A DNA stretch of 64,000 nucleotides from Aeromonas sp. RU39B (GCF_900156095.1 NZ_FTMJ01000013.1:1-64000), one strand, 5' to 3'. Positions 38,455-48,146 are shown, counted from the first letter of the stretch. Program-made: numbers and translations. Notes: generated by a model not told the origin, from the letters alone.

Positions 38455-38889
38455 ATGCCCCGTATCAATCGCAGTGCGCTGGTAATGTTCAGCGCCGAAC
38501 AGATGTTCACTCTGGTCAATGATGTGAAGGCCTATCCCCAGTTTCTGCCCGGTTGCGTCGGCAGCCGTGTGCATGAGCAGGGGGATGACTATATGACCGC
38601 GTCGGTCGATGTGGCCAAAGCCGGTATTGCCAAAACCTTCACCACTCGCAATTCGCTGGAGGGCAATCACCGCATTCACATGCAGTTAGTCGATGGCCCG
38701 TTTAGCCGCCTGATGGGGTGGTGGACCTTCACGCCGCTCGATGTGGATGCCTGCAAGGTGGAGTTTGAGCTCGACTTTGAATTTACCAATCGTCTGGTCG
38801 AGATGGCCTTTGGTCAGGTGTTCCGCGATCTGGTTAACGCCATGGTCAATGCCTTTACCTTGCGAGCCAAGGAGGTCTACGGTGCCTGA
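38455..38889 (+). CDS. ratA: RatA, START-like ribosome-association toxin / CoQ-binding type
   Basis: 144 residues of the polyketide cyclase/START fold: [34 protein letters not shown], then [19 protein letters not shown] and [21 protein letters not shown]. coli RatA blocks 70S assembly when overproduced; homologues (Coq10) bind ubiquinone. It diverges from smpB, as in many gammaproteobacteria, and overlaps ratB by 8 nt. Confidence 0.93.
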   Translation: MPRINRSALVMFSAEQMFTLVNDVKAYPQFLPGCVGSRVHEQGDDYMTASVDVAKAGIAKTFTTRNSLEGNHRIHMQLVDGPFSRLMGWWTFTPLDVDACKVEFELDFEFTNRLVEMAFGQVFRDLVNAMVNAFTLRAKEVYGA

Positions 38890-39214
38890 TGCTCTGCATA
38901 TCGAGGTGGCCTACGCCCTGCCCGAGCGACAAACTGTGCTGGCGCTGAAATTGCCGGCGGGCAGCACGGCCCAGCAGGCCATTGAGCAGTCCGGTATCTT
39001 GCAGCGTCATCCCGAGATCGATCTATCGGTCAATAAAATCGGGATCTACAGCCGTCCCATCAAGCTGGCCGATGTGCTGCAAGATGGCGATCGGGTCGAG
39101 ATCTATCGCGGCTTGATTGCCGATCCGCGCGAGATGCGTAAAAAGCGCGCCGACAAGGCCAAAGAAGAGGGCCGGGCCAATCCGGTCACTGGTGCGTTGA
39201 TTAGCCGCGATTAA
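38882..39214 (+). CDS. ratB: RatB/RnfH family ubiquitin-fold protein
   Basis: 110 residues from GTG 38882 with AAGGAGG upstream. [20 protein letters not shown], then [20 protein letters not shown] and [18 protein letters not shown] are diagnostic of the RnfH/RatB family with a beta-grasp fold. Role is unclear; it is nearly always encoded after ratA. Eight-nt overlap with ratA supports translational coupling. Confidence 0.93.
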   Translation: MPDALHIEVAYALPERQTVLALKLPAGSTAQQAIEQSGILQRHPEIDLSVNKIGIYSRPIKLADVLQDGDRVEIYRGLIADPREMRKKRADKAKEEGRANPVTGALISRD

Positions 39215-39239
39215 CCGCGCGCGTCAGCAAAACGAAAAA

Positions 39240-39262
39240 GGAGCAGTGAATGCTCCTTTTTT
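39240..39262 (+). terminator. ratA-ratB terminator
   Basis: GGAGCA-GTGAA-TGCTCC followed by TTTTTT, 25 nt after the ratB stop and before a convergent gene. Confidence 0.85.
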
Positions 39263-39281
39263 GCATTCTGGTGTTTAGCCC

Positions 39282-39941
39282 TTAGCGGGTGATCTCCTCA
39301 CTTCGCACCTGGACGCATTGGTGCAGCCGCTCGTTCTCGACGATCTGCACGCCGCTCTCTTCGGATAACATCAACATGGCGCGCGCCACCTGCTCGGCCT
39401 CAATGGCGCGATAACGGGCCAGCCGGCCGCGCAGCAGCGGCGCAATCAGCGGATAAATCAGCTGGCTTAACTGCTCCGAGCGCCGTGGTGTGCTGCGCTC
39501 CCCGAGCAGCATGGCGGGGCGGACGATAATCAGTTGCTCCCACGCATAGGTTTGCAAGGCCTGCTCCATCTCACCCTTGGTTTTCAGATACAGCGAAGGG
39601 GCGTGGGCGTTAGCACCCAGACTGGATACCACCACCAGGCGACGGCAACCGTGGCGCCATACCAGCCGGGCAAAGGTCAACACGTAATCCAGATCCACAT
39701 GGCGAAATGCGGCTGCCGAGCCCGCTTGCCGGCGCGTGGTGCCGAGGCAGCAAAAGGCTTGGTCGATATTGTTGGGGAGTGTCAGTTCATCAAGCCGGTC
39801 GAAGTCAGTCGGTAACCAGTGACGCTGTGAGTGCGGGCGCCCAGGCTGGCGGCAGGGGAGATAGAGCTCATGGTCACCGAGCAGATCAACGAGCGCGCGA
39901 CCTATCAGGCCGGTTGCTCCTGCCAGCGCAATGGTTGCCAT
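39282..39941 (-). CDS. NAD(P)-binding Rossmann (atypical SDR) oxidoreductase
   Basis: 219 residues. The N-terminus IALAGATGLIGRALVDLLGD has the GATGLIG dinucleotide-binding loop. VVSSLGANAHAPSLYLKTKG and EMEQALQ, with YLKTKGE in place of YxxxK, plus IIVRPAMLLGERS, match the TIP30/YbjT-like atypical SDR group. Substrate unknown. Convergent with ratB and in line with bamE but separated from it by a terminator. Confidence 0.85.
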   Translation of the reverse strand: MATIALAGATGLIGRALVDLLGDHELYLPCRQPGRPHSQRHWLPTDFDRLDELTLPNNIDQAFCCLGTTRRQAGSAAAFRHVDLDYVLTFARLVWRHGCRRLVVVSSLGANAHAPSLYLKTKGEMEQALQTYAWEQLIIVRPAMLLGERSTPRRSEQLSQLIYPLIAPLLRGRLARYRAIEAEQVARAMLMLSEESGVQIVENERLHQCVQVRSEEITR

Positions 39942-39980
39942 CTAATGCACTCCTCTTCAAGCGGCCAGCAATGCGGTAAA

Positions 39981-40006
39981 GAAAAACCGGCACGGGGCCG
40001 GTTTGT
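39981..40006 (-). terminator. bamE terminator
   Basis: On the - strand ACCGGC-CCCGT-GCCGGT followed by TTTTTC, 5-10 nt after the bamE stop. Confidence 0.78.
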
Positions 40007-40010
40007 CATG

Positions 40011-40349
40011 TTAGAGCGGGGTATTAAACGCAGCGGGTAGTGGGAAGTCGCCAGTGACGGTCGCCAGACGGTCGCCGACAAACTTGATGGTCAGCTCCTT
40101 GCGCTCCTTGTCACCGTGGCCCGGCTGGAATTCATACAGGTAGTACCAGGTGTCGTGTTCGAAAGCATCCTGCAGCATGGGTGAACCCAGCACATAGACG
40201 ACCTGCTCGCGGGACATTCCCTGGCGCAGCTTGTCCACCTGCTTTTGTTCCACATAGTTGCCCTGGGGGATGTCGATGCGATAGACCAGGCTGCAACCGG
40301 ATAGGGTAAAGGCGGTCAAGGCCGCGGCAATCAAGAGTTTCATCCGCAT
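40011..40349 (-). CDS. bamE: outer membrane assembly lipoprotein BamE
   Basis: 112 residues. The signal MRMKLLIAAALTAFTLSGC ends in a lipobox with Cys19. The mature part has VYRIDIPQGNYVEQKQVDKL, then RQGMSREQVVYVLGSPMLQD and TWYYLYEF, the SmpA/OmlA signature. BamE is a subunit of the BAM complex that folds outer-membrane proteins. ATG 40343 (MKLL) is an equally possible start. In E. coli bamE adjoins recN; here recN is 4 kb away. Confidence 0.94.
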   Translation of the reverse strand: MRMKLLIAAALTAFTLSGCSLVYRIDIPQGNYVEQKQVDKLRQGMSREQVVYVLGSPMLQDAFEHDTWYYLYEFQPGHGDKERKELTIKFVGDRLATVTGDFPLPAAFNTPL

Positions 40350-40840
40350 AACGAGTTCAGATCATCCATACCGTCATTGAGCTGGGGCAAATCATACCGG
40401 CTCCCATAGCGGAAGTAAAAAGCGTTTGGCCACTGCACCTCACAAGCTGTGACAAAGGAGAGCGGTGCGACTCGTTGTGTCTTGAGATGACCTGTGCAAG
40501 GGCCGCTAATATAGCTGCACGGGAAGTCACGTTGATTTCGTCGCCGCTACCTGAGATGTTTTTGCTATGACTTTAGTGACCTATTGCCGCAACATGCGGG
40601 CAGTGGGGCTCATTGGAAGCGTGAAAAACAGAAAAACGTTTTTCAAGAAATTCATCACCTTAGAAAACGTTTTGCCCTGTTTTGATGCTCTGGTGAGAGA
40701 AAAGAAGTGTGAAGCGCTTCATGGAAATTGCAGGTATGATCCCCCTATAGTTGGCGCTCCCGATTCAGGGGGGGCGTCAGCCCTAGTTACAGCCAAATCC
40801 GCCTTCTGCCGACGCAGGGCGCGGTGACCAGGAGTATGTT
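40350..40840. promoter_or_regulatory. bamE-udp intergenic control region
   Basis: 491 nt without a supported gene. It holds two AACGTT palindromes, GAAAAACGTTTTTC (40631-40644) and AAAACGTTTT (40664-40673), centred 31 bp apart, then a TGAAGCGCTTCA palindrome (40710-40721) and a -10-like TATGAT (40735-40740) before udp. The AACGTT sites resemble LacI-family operators (PurR/CytR class). A 86-codon frame at 40567 overlaps these sites and lacks a ribosome site, so it is not called. Confidence 0.6.
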
Positions 40841-41596
40841 ATGTCTGATGTGTTTCACTTGGGTTTGAAAAAAGCGGATCTGCAAGGTGCCACCCTGGCC
40901 ATCGTGCCCGGTGATCCCGAGCGGGTGAAGCGCATTGCCGAGTTGATGGACAACCCCGTACTGCTGGCCAGCCACCGTGAATTCACTACCTGGCGTGGCG
41001 AGATGGACGGCAAGGCCGTGATCGTCTGCTCGACCGGCATCGGTGGCCCGTCTACGTCGATTGCCGTCGAAGAGCTGGCTCAGCTGGGCATCCGTACCTT
41101 CCTGCGTATCGGTACTACCGGTGCCATCCAATCTCACCTGAACGTGGGTGACGTGATTGTGACCACCGCTGCCGTGCGCCTTGACGGTGCCAGCCTGCAC
41201 TTTGCTCCGATGGAGTTTCCGGCCGTAGCCAACTTCGAGTGCACCACTGCACTGGTTGATACCGCCAAAGAGCTGGGCTCAACCCTGCATGTGGGTGTGA
41301 CCGCATCGTCCGATACCTTCTATCCGGGCCAAGAGCGTTATGACACCTTCTCTGGCCGCGTAGTGCGCCGTTTCCAGGGCTCCATGCAAGAGTGGCAAGC
41401 TATGGGCGTGCTCAACTATGAAATGGAGTCGGCCACCTTGCTGACCATGTGCGCCAGCCAAGGGCTGCGTGCCGGTATGGTGGCGGGCATCATCGTCAAC
41501 CGTACCCAACAAGAGATCCCGAACGCCGAAACCATGGCGAAAACCGAATCTGATGCCATCAAGATCGTGCTCGGCGCTGCCCGCAAGCTGATCTGA
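40841..41596 (+). CDS. udp: uridine phosphorylase
   Basis: 251 residues, the standard Udp length. [20 protein letters not shown], then [59 protein letters not shown] and [20 protein letters not shown] match hexameric uridine phosphorylases: phosphate-binding Gly-Asp and Arg residues and the ESATL active-site segment are present. It converts uridine and phosphate to uracil and ribose-1-phosphate. CAGGAG lies upstream. A nucleoside hydrolase follows. Confidence 0.97.
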   Translation: MSDVFHLGLKKADLQGATLAIVPGDPERVKRIAELMDNPVLLASHREFTTWRGEMDGKAVIVCSTGIGGPSTSIAVEELAQLGIRTFLRIGTTGAIQSHLNVGDVIVTTAAVRLDGASLHFAPMEFPAVANFECTTALVDTAKELGSTLHVGVTASSDTFYPGQERYDTFSGRVVRRFQGSMQEWQAMGVLNYEMESATLLTMCASQGLRAGMVAGIIVNRTQQEIPNAETMAKTESDAIKIVLGAARKLI

Positions 41597-41634
41597 TAGC
41601 CCTCTTTGTTATAAAGAGTACCGAGTGGGGGGTG

Positions 41635-41661
41635 GGGGCCGTTGCGAAAGCGCGGCCCCTA
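41635..41661 (+). terminator. hairpin after udp
   Basis: GGGGCCG ... CGGCCCC around TTGCGAAAGCG, followed by TATCTTTATC. A moderate terminator candidate. Confidence 0.55.
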
Positions 41662-41813
41662 TCTTTATCTGTTGGCTGGCCAAAATATGAGCATTCGCTT
41701 CCCCGGTCGGGGCCTTGCCGGCGCTGGCGGGCGAGGAAGTGTGAAGCCACCGATAGAAGGAAACAATTGAGGCTGCTAGGGTGACGCTCCGGTTGTGCTT
41801 GCCAGGAGCCTGT

Positions 41814-42755
41814 ATGTCCACACCCATCATCATTGATTGTGACCCCGGCCACGATGACGCCATTGCCCTGATCCTGGCGCTCGCCAGCCCCGAACTGGAT
41901 GTGCGCGCCATCACCACGGTGGCGGGCAACCAGACACTGGATAAAACCCTGCATAACGCCCTGCGTATTCTGACGCTGCTCGGCCGCCACGATATACCGG
42001 TGGCAGCTGGCGCGGCGAGACCCTTGCAGCGAGCACTGGAAATCGCCGCGCAGGTGCATGGGGAGTCAGGACTCGATGGCCCGGAGTTACCAGAGCCTGC
42101 CTTTTGCGCCGCATCAGAAGGCGCGTTGGCGCTAATGGCGCGGGTATTGGAACAAAGCGCCGAGCCTATCACCCTGGTGCCCACCGGGCCGCTGACCAAT
42201 ATTGCCCTGCTGCTCGCCGCCTATCCGCAACTGCATAGCAAGATTGAACGGATTGTGCTGATGGGCGGGTCCGCCGGCGCCGGAAACTGGACCCCGGCTG
42301 CTGAATTTAATATCTATGTCGATCCTGAGGCTGCCGCCATGGTGTTTACCAGCGGTATACCCATTACCCTGTGCGGTCTGGATGTGACGCACCGGGCGCA
42401 AGTGATGGCAGAGGATATCGAGCGGGTTAGGCAGCTCCCCGGACCTGTTGCCCGTTGCGTTGCCGGATTGCTTGATTTCTTTATGCGTTATCACCGCGAT
42501 CCCAAGTGGGGATTTGTCGGTGCTCCCCTGCATGATCCCTGCACCATCGCCTGGCTGCTTAGGCCAGATCTGTTTAAAAGCCAGGATTGCTGGGTCGGCA
42601 TAGAGACCCAGGGAGAGTACACTGCCGGAATGACGGTGGTGGATCGCTACGCCTTAACGGGCCATGCACCCAATGCCACGGTCTTGCTGGATATCGACAG
42701 AGACGGTTTTGTTGCTCTGCTGCTGGAGCGACTGGCTCTGTTTGGCAAGGAGTAG
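41814..42755 (+). CDS. rihA: pyrimidine-type ribonucleoside hydrolase
   Basis: 313 residues from ATG 41814 (CAGGAGCC upstream). [20 protein letters not shown] carries the calcium-binding Asp cluster (DCDPGHDD) of inosine-uridine nucleoside hydrolases. [17 protein letters not shown]-like ([19 protein letters not shown]), [20 protein letters not shown] and [12 protein letters not shown] supply the remaining metal and ribose ligands. It splits pyrimidine ribonucleosides to base and ribose. RihA versus RihB is not resolved from sequence alone. Confidence 0.88.
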   Translation: MSTPIIIDCDPGHDDAIALILALASPELDVRAITTVAGNQTLDKTLHNALRILTLLGRHDIPVAAGAARPLQRALEIAAQVHGESGLDGPELPEPAFCAASEGALALMARVLEQSAEPITLVPTGPLTNIALLLAAYPQLHSKIERIVLMGGSAGAGNWTPAAEFNIYVDPEAAAMVFTSGIPITLCGLDVTHRAQVMAEDIERVRQLPGPVARCVAGLLDFFMRYHRDPKWGFVGAPLHDPCTIAWLLRPDLFKSQDCWVGIETQGEYTAGMTVVDRYALTGHAPNATVLLDIDRDGFVALLLERLALFGKE

Positions 42756-42757
42756 GG

Positions 42758-43237
42758 ATGCGTGCACTGCGTGCCGGATTATTGGTCGTCTTGATGTTAA
42801 GTGGCTGCTCGTCGCCGTTTGAGCGGATGTGGCAGGGCATGGGTGTGTGCGAATTTGAGGATCTCTATATCGACCCGTCAACCGGTGAGCCTGCTAGCAA
42901 CGAGTTGGCCCATTATCGACCGTGGAAGGTAGAGGAGGGGTTGGCCTGGTATCGGGTAAGCGAGAATTACCACGGCATTCCGGTCAGTGGCTTTGTGGTG
43001 CCAGCGTCTACGTTTGATGTGCATCTGCTGTTTATCCCGTTACCGCTTGATGAGGCGCGCCGTGAGTTTGTTCACTACTTCGGTACCGATTATTCGGACG
43101 TGCGCCCCTATCGCGATGGCAGTGCGCCGCTATTGACCCGCAATCAGGGCGATTTGCACACCAGTGTGCTCGATTGCACCCGCGAAGAGTCAGACGATGA
43201 GGAGGCGCGGATCCCCGATGTCATCTCCGATCAATAA
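42758..43237 (+). CDS. lipoprotein, unknown function
   Basis: 159 residues from ATG 42758, two bases after the hydrolase stop. MRALRAGLLVVLMLSGC is a lipobox signal with Cys17. The mature part is acidic with aromatic residues (YRPWKVEEGLAWYRVSENYH, FVHYFGTDYSDVRPY). No family recognised. It overlaps the next gene by 20 nt. Confidence 0.75.
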   Translation: MRALRAGLLVVLMLSGCSSPFERMWQGMGVCEFEDLYIDPSTGEPASNELAHYRPWKVEEGLAWYRVSENYHGIPVSGFVVPASTFDVHLLFIPLPLDEARREFVHYFGTDYSDVRPYRDGSAPLLTRNQGDLHTSVLDCTREESDDEEARIPDVISDQ

Positions 43238-43730
43238 ATCGCCTCACGCTTTTCCCGGTTCTTTGCAGGGCATCGCCGTGCGCCCGGGCAAGGGTGAGCC
43301 TGTCATCTGGGTGGCGCACGCTGCGCTTATCGCCGGGCAGGGAGTGGTGGGGGATCGCTTTCGTGGGCGTGCCAATAGCCGCCGTCAGGTGACGCTTATT
43401 CAGTCGGAGCATCTCGCGGTGATTGCCGGGTTACTGCAGCTGCCTGGTCTACCAGTGCCGGGCAGTGATGCCTTCATGATGCAAGTGGGCGGAGTGCTAC
43501 GCCGTAATCTGGTGATTGCGGGCATCAATCTGCTGGCACTTAAGGGGCAACGCTTTCGTATCGGGCAGGTTGAGTTTGAATACAGTGGCCTGTGCGAGCC
43601 ATGCGAGAAGCTGGAGCGCGCGCTTGGTACGGGCGGGCTGGCCGCCATGTGCGGTCACGGTGGCATCACGGCCCGAGTGCTGACACCCGGGACCATTGCG
43701 GTGGGGGATGCGCTTATCCCGCAGCCTTGA
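43218..43730 (+). CDS. MOSC domain protein
   Basis: 170 residues from ATG 43218. The pattern GQGVVGDRFRGRANSRRQVT, LIQSEHLAVIAG, LRRNLVIAGINLLALKGQRF, then YSGLCEPCEKLE and CGHGGITARVLTPG is a complete MOSC domain, with the conserved Cys in CEPCEKLE. MOSC proteins bind molybdenum cofactor or handle sulfur. The substrate is unknown. Convergent with the following gene, ends overlapping by 17 nt. Confidence 0.88.
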   Translation: MSSPINKSPHAFPGSLQGIAVRPGKGEPVIWVAHAALIAGQGVVGDRFRGRANSRRQVTLIQSEHLAVIAGLLQLPGLPVPGSDAFMMQVGGVLRRNLVIAGINLLALKGQRFRIGQVEFEYSGLCEPCEKLERALGTGGLAAMCGHGGITARVLTPGTIAVGDALIPQP

Positions 43731-44154
43731 GTGATTCCTGCCAGGGCTCGTGACACACCTGAATATCGACAGGCAGCTTGTAGAGCAGCAGGCGCGCCAG
43801 TGAGCCATCCATCCAGCGGTGGCGGCTACCGACTAAAAGCAGTTGGGTGGGATGGTGAGTGAGCCAGTCGCCCAGTTCGTCGACCACGTCATCCACCACC
43901 AGATTCTCGTAGCGTACAGCCTGCGACTGACCAGCCATCAGACGGCTGATGCCTGCTTTGGCGCCGAGCGCGTGGCTTGCGCTGCATTCGGTGGCGGAGA
44001 GTTCGGGATTGCGCTCGCGCACTCGCGAGCCGTGCACCAGATGCAGCAGGCAGAGCTCTGCATTCATCCCCTGCGCCAATTGATATGCCTTGGTTAACGT
44101 GGCCTGCTCGTCTTCACGGCCTTCGAGCAGTAACACCATTCTCGATAAGGTCAT
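43714..44154 (-). CDS. universal stress protein (UspA fold)
   Basis: 146 residues from ATG 44154 behind AAGGAG. MTLSRMVLLLEGREDEQATL and KAYQLAQGMNAELCLLHLVH start a Usp fold, and LTHHPTQLLLVGSRHRWMDG then SLARLLLYKLPVDIQVCHEP is the C-terminal block where ATP-binding Usps have G-x2-G-x9-G-S. That nucleotide loop is only partly kept (GSRHRWMDGSLARLL), so ATP binding is uncertain. Confidence 0.82.
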   Translation of the reverse strand: MTLSRMVLLLEGREDEQATLTKAYQLAQGMNAELCLLHLVHGSRVRERNPELSATECSASHALGAKAGISRLMAGQSQAVRYENLVVDDVVDELGDWLTHHPTQLLLVGSRHRWMDGSLARLLLYKLPVDIQVCHEPWQESLKAAG

Positions 44155-44501
44155 TGCAGTCTCCTTGGGCGTGGCCCGGCAGCTGACAAACAACACCTCG
44201 CGGTCAGGGTCAGCGTGCGCCGGGTGAATGACAATGTCATGACAACCGTAGAGACACGGGCTGCCACTTCTCCAAGCATACTCTGCCTTGCTGAACCCCT
44301 CATGACTCGGGGGAAAGATTGTGGTGACACCGTTGCTGGAGCGTGTGGTATCAAGAGGTGGTGGTGAGACATTTGCGATGGGGCGTTTGTGCTAAGGCTT
44401 GTGCGGTGCGCCATGCCAGCCACTGTACTGTGGCCACCCAATTTCCACCGGGCAATAAAAGTTAAGCCCCGCTGGGCGGGGCTTAACGACGAGATGGGTG
44501 G
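44155..44501. other. intergenic region between the usp start and recN end
   Basis: 347 nt without a supported gene. It contains the promoter area of the leftward stress protein, including a TGTCATGACA palindrome at 44235-44244, and at its right end the recN terminator. Nothing else is recognised. Confidence 0.5.
44453..44487 (-). terminator. recN terminator
   Basis: On the - strand a perfect 12-bp stem GTTAAGCCCCGC-CCA-GCGGGGCTTAAC followed by TTTTATT, 15 nt after the recN stop. Confidence 0.9.
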
Positions 44502-46172
44502 TTACTGGGCCAGCAATTCCCGGGCATTGGCCAGCGTGTTGTCAGTGATGTGATCGCCACCAAGCAAGCGAGCCAGCTCTTGCAGACGGTCCTGCTGGGC
44601 TAATGGTTGCATGTGCGTCTCGGTGGTCTGCCCATCGGTATGTTTGCTCACCACCATATGTTGATGACCATTGCCGGCGACCTGCGGCAAGTGTGTGACA
44701 ACCAGCACCTGGGTGGATTCACCGAGTTGACGCAGCAGGCGGCCCACAACGGCAGCGGTCGGGCCGCTGATCCCCACATCCACTTCGTCAAAGATAAGCG
44801 TGGGCGTTGCCATGCGCTGCGCGGTAATCACCACCAGTGCCAGGCTGATGCGGGAGAGCTCGCCGCCCGAGACCACTTTCCCGAGCGGTTGCAGCGGTTG
44901 CCCCGGGTTGGTGGTGACCATAAATTCGATGCGATCGATCCCGAGCGGGGAGAGATTCTGGCTGCGATCCGGTGCCACTTCGATAACAAAATGGCCCTGT
45001 GGCATGGCCAGCTCGCGCATACTCTCGCTTACCTTTCCGCACAGCGCCTCGGCATGGCGCTGACGGCTCTGGCTCAGCGCGTCGGCGCTGGTCATGAACG
45101 CGCTGCGGGCGGCATCAAGCTCAACTTGCATGTTTTCAAGGCGCGCTTCATCCGAGCCAATTCGTGCCAGCTCTTCGGCCAAGCTCTGGTGATGAGTGGC
45201 GAGCTCTGCCGGTTTGACATGGTGTTTGCGAGCCAGCGAAATGGCGCGTGACAGGCGTGCTTCCAGCTCGTTGAAAAGCTCGGGATCCAGTTCGAGCCGA
45301 TCCAGATAGCCGCGCAGTTCGCTGTGGCTCTCTTCAACCCGGATCAGCGCTTCGTTGAGCATATCCAGCACCGGCGTCAGCCGGTTATCCATGCCTACCA
45401 GGCTCTCGGCCTTATTGACCGCGGTTTGCAGCAGACCGGCAATGGTGGTGTCGTCGTTTTCATAAAGCAGATCGATGCAGCTGCCGCACTCTTGCAGCAG
45501 CTCGGTGCCATTGGCCAAACGCTGGTGCTCTTCCTCAATGGCTTCGAATTCGCCCGGTTGCAGGGCGAATTCGTCGAGCTCTTGCACCTGGTATTCGAGC
45601 AGTTGGCGACGGGCTTCCCGTTGCTGCTGCTCGGCGCGCAGGCGGGCCAGCTCATTTTGCAGCTGACGCCACAGCTGGTAGTGCTGACGCACTTCATCAA
45701 GCAGCAGAGTGTGGCCGGCGTAGGCATCAAGCAGTGACAGTTGATAATCGGGGCGCAGCAACAGCTGGTGTGCGTGTTGGCCATGAACGTTGACCAGCCA
45801 CTGACCCAGGCTTTTGAGTTGTGCCAGCGGCACTGGCACGCCGTTGATATAGCTGCGCGAACGGCCCTCTGCCGACACCACCCGTCGCACGATGCACTCG
45901 TCGGGCTCATCACCGGCCAGCTCGTTGCTGGTGAGCCAGCCGCGCGCGGCCGGGTTGCCAGATAGCAGGAAGCGGGCACTGATTTCGGTCTTGTCGCAGC
46001 CGGGACGCACCATGCTTGCCTCGGCGCGCTCGCCCAAACACAGGCCCAGCGCGTCGATGGCAATGGATTTGCCGGCGCCGGTTTCCCCTGTGATGCAGGT
46101 CATGCCGGATTGCAGGTCGAGCTCGAGAAATTTGACGATGGCAAAATTGGTGATGGTCAGTTGTGCCAGCAT
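44502..46172 (-). CDS. recN: DNA repair protein RecN
   Basis: 556 residues, an SMC-like ATPase. MLAQLTITNFAIVKFLELDL then TGETGAGKSIAIDAL gives the Walker A. Central coiled-coil arms flank residues 160-360. VVSGGELSRISLAL is the ABC signature, TLIFDEVDVGISG the Walker B, and VTHLPQVA the switch His region. It acts in double-strand break repair. Two LexA boxes lie directly upstream, so it is SOS-induced as in E. coli. Confidence 0.97.
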   Translation of the reverse strand: MLAQLTITNFAIVKFLELDLQSGMTCITGETGAGKSIAIDALGLCLGERAEASMVRPGCDKTEISARFLLSGNPAARGWLTSNELAGDEPDECIVRRVVSAEGRSRSYINGVPVPLAQLKSLGQWLVNVHGQHAHQLLLRPDYQLSLLDAYAGHTLLLDEVRQHYQLWRQLQNELARLRAEQQQREARRQLLEYQVQELDEFALQPGEFEAIEEEHQRLANGTELLQECGSCIDLLYENDDTTIAGLLQTAVNKAESLVGMDNRLTPVLDMLNEALIRVEESHSELRGYLDRLELDPELFNELEARLSRAISLARKHHVKPAELATHHQSLAEELARIGSDEARLENMQVELDAARSAFMTSADALSQSRQRHAEALCGKVSESMRELAMPQGHFVIEVAPDRSQNLSPLGIDRIEFMVTTNPGQPLQPLGKVVSGGELSRISLALVVITAQRMATPTLIFDEVDVGISGPTAAVVGRLLRQLGESTQVLVVTHLPQVAGNGHQHMVVSKHTDGQTTETHMQPLAQQDRLQELARLLGGDHITDNTLANARELLAQ

Positions 46173-46197
46173 GGTCGCATCCTGTGTGGGCCAACAT

Positions 46198-46239
46198 TAC
46201 TGTGTATGCATCCAGTATATACTGGTTTTACATACAGTA
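46198..46239 (-). promoter_or_regulatory. tandem LexA boxes of recN
   Basis: TACTGTGTATGCATCCAGTA at 46198-46217 and TACTGGTTTTACATACAGTA at 46220-46239. Each has one mismatch to CTGT-N8-ACAG in one half. Centres are 22 bp apart, upstream of the leftward recN start. Confidence 0.88.
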
Positions 46240-46265
46240 AAGAGGCCCGATACAGCAGGAAAAAG

Positions 46266-47150
46266 TCAGAACAACTTGCTGCCCCAACCCAGTTTATTGC
46301 GCAGCACATGGAAGTAGCTGTAGTCGAGAGGGTGCACCAGCTTGAGCTGATGGGCGCTTTTACGCAGCAAAATTTCATCGCCCGGGTGCACCGCCAGGGT
46401 GACCTGACCATCGCAGCTGACCTGCATGGCGTCATCCTGATTATCCGGTGAGACCAGCAGACGCACCTCGCTGTCGGCATCAATGACAATCGGGCGACTG
46501 CTCAGGGTGTGCGGGAACATCGGCACCAGCGTCATGGCATTGAGCTTGGGAGTGAGGATGGCGCCGCCCGCCGAGAGCGAATAGGCAGTTGAGCCGGTCG
46601 GGGTGGCGATAATCAGACCATCCGAGCGCTGGCTATACATAAAGCTGCCATCGATATAGACCTCGAACTCGATCATGTGGGCAATCTTGCCCGGGTGCAG
46701 CACGGCTTCATTGACCGCCAGATTACTTGCCTTGCGCTCGCCGTGACGATAGACCGACGCTTCCAGCAAGAAGCGCTGCTCGGTTTTGAAATGGCCCGAC
46801 AGCACTTGCTCGAGGGGAATCAGATAATCTTGTGGCGACAGGTCGGTAAGAAAGCCCAGATTGCCACGGTTGACCCCGATGACTGCCACATCAAAGCGGG
46901 ACAATACCCGGGCGGCGCCCAACATATTGCCGTCACCGCCAACCACAATCGCCAGATCGCTCTGCTCGCCGAGTTGTACCAGATCGGCCACCTGATCCGG
47001 CAGCACGCCAAGTGATTGCGCCACCCGGGTCTCCACCAAGACGCGAAAACCGCGTTCGATGAGATAGTCATAGAGACCGTGCAGGGTCTGGTTCGTGCCG
47101 TTGTGATGGGCCTTGCCAATCAGGCCGATAGTCTTGAAGGGTGAATCCAT
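46266..47150 (-). CDS. nadK: NAD kinase
   Basis: 294 residues from ATG 47150 ([20 protein letters not shown]). [20 protein letters not shown] contains the GGDG active-site motif, followed by [17 protein letters not shown], then [20 protein letters not shown], the NAD-binding loop, and [12 protein letters not shown]. It phosphorylates NAD to NADP. It diverges from grpE and is followed by recN, the usual gammaproteobacterial order. Confidence 0.97.
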   Translation of the reverse strand: MDSPFKTIGLIGKAHHNGTNQTLHGLYDYLIERGFRVLVETRVAQSLGVLPDQVADLVQLGEQSDLAIVVGGDGNMLGAARVLSRFDVAVIGVNRGNLGFLTDLSPQDYLIPLEQVLSGHFKTEQRFLLEASVYRHGERKASNLAVNEAVLHPGKIAHMIEFEVYIDGSFMYSQRSDGLIIATPTGSTAYSLSAGGAILTPKLNAMTLVPMFPHTLSSRPIVIDADSEVRLLVSPDNQDDAMQVSCDGQVTLAVHPGDEILLRKSAHQLKLVHPLDYSYFHVLRNKLGWGSKLF

Positions 47151-47239
47151 GGTGGTGATGATGTTGACCCATAGTGGGTCGAGTATACCCTGTTTGCCGG
47201 CCATTTCTGCTGCTATCTCGTCAAAGCGGGGCGGGCCTA

Positions 47240-47265
47240 CTTGAAAGCGCGACGAGCGTCCCCAT
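47240..47265 (+). promoter_or_regulatory. sigma32 heat-shock promoter of grpE
   Basis: CTTGAAA (47240-47246), 13-bp spacer, CCCCAT (47260-47265) followed by AATA: a near-perfect RpoH promoter 48 nt before the grpE ATG. Confidence 0.9.
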
Positions 47266-47312
47266 AATAGCCCAACACAAGCAGTCTGTTGGTTTGGATT
47301 ACGGGAGATGTC

Positions 47313-47882
47313 ATGAACCACGAAGAGCAAAAGGTTGAGCAGGTTGAAGGGCTGGAAGATCACGTCGAGCAGCCCGATGTGGACAGCGAAGTCACCCCCG
47401 AGCAGGCACGTATTGCCGAACTCGAGGCTGAACTGGCTGCTGCCACCGCCGCTGCGGCCGAGGAGCGGGATCGTGCCGTTCGCGCCGTCGCCGAGATGGA
47501 AAACCTGCGCCGTCGCGCCGCCCAGGACGTAGAGAAGGCCCACAAGTTCGCGCTGGAGAAGTTTGCCGCCGAACTGCTGCCGGTGCTGGATAATCTCGAG
47601 CGTGCCATCGAACTTGCCGATCGCGAGAATGAAGCAATCAAGCCCATGGTTGAAGGGGTTGAACTGACCCTCAAGTCGATGCAAAGCGGTGTGGCCAAGT
47701 TCGGCCTGTCTGCGATCGACCCGACCGGTCAGCCGTTTGATCCTAATGCGCATCAAGCCATGAGCCTGGTGCCGAGTGCCGACGTGGCACCCAATACCGT
47801 GATCGCCGTGATGCAGAAAGGCTATGACCTCAACGGTCGTGTCATTCGTCCGGCCATGGTCATGGTGGCCAAGGCGCAGTAA
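47313..47882 (+). CDS. grpE: nucleotide exchange factor GrpE
   Basis: 189 residues from ATG 47313 behind GGGAG. An acidic N-terminus, a long coiled-coil (about residues 30-85: [20 protein letters not shown]), then [20 protein letters not shown] and the beta domain [40 protein letters not shown]. It releases ADP from DnaK. A terminator separates it from dnaK, which has its own sigma32 promoter. Confidence 0.97.
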   Translation: MNHEEQKVEQVEGLEDHVEQPDVDSEVTPEQARIAELEAELAAATAAAAEERDRAVRAVAEMENLRRRAAQDVEKAHKFALEKFAAELLPVLDNLERAIELADRENEAIKPMVEGVELTLKSMQSGVAKFGLSAIDPTGQPFDPNAHQAMSLVPSADVAPNTVIAVMQKGYDLNGRVIRPAMVMVAKAQ

Positions 47883-47903
47883 ATCACTGCGAAACCGGCC
47901 CAG

Positions 47904-47925
47904 CCCGCCATCCGGCGGGCTTTTC
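47904..47925 (+). terminator. grpE terminator
   Basis: GCCCGCC-ATCC-GGCGGGC followed by TTTT, 21 nt after the grpE stop. Confidence 0.82.
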
Positions 47926-47950
47926 ATTGTGATTTTTTTGGAATCGGCCC

Positions 47951-47976
47951 CTTGAAGGGGAAAAACCGACCCCCAT
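47951..47976 (+). promoter_or_regulatory. sigma32 heat-shock promoter of dnaK
   Basis: CTTGAAG (47951-47957), 13-bp spacer, CCCCAT (47971-47976) followed by ATA. It leaves a leader of about 160 nt before dnaK with no other gene in it. Confidence 0.9.
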
Positions 47977-48146
47977 ATACATTGCAAGCCTGCGGCAGGC
48001 GCACACCAAACCGTCAAACAGCCAAGATTGCCGGAAAAAGTGTGCCGGGCTCTTGAAAGCCCGTCGGGATAACCCCACCTAGCCGTTAACGTTAAAAAGG
48101 CAGACAAGACCTGCCACACCAGTTGAAGCATTTGGAGATTCGTCAA

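Noticed and set aside
40567-40827. 86-codon frame upstream of udp
   Set aside because: No ribosome site, no protein-like features, and it covers the operator palindromes and -10 box of udp.
44235-44244. TGTCATGACA palindrome upstream of the universal stress gene
   Set aside because: Only 10 bp and seen once; too short to claim as an operator without more copies.
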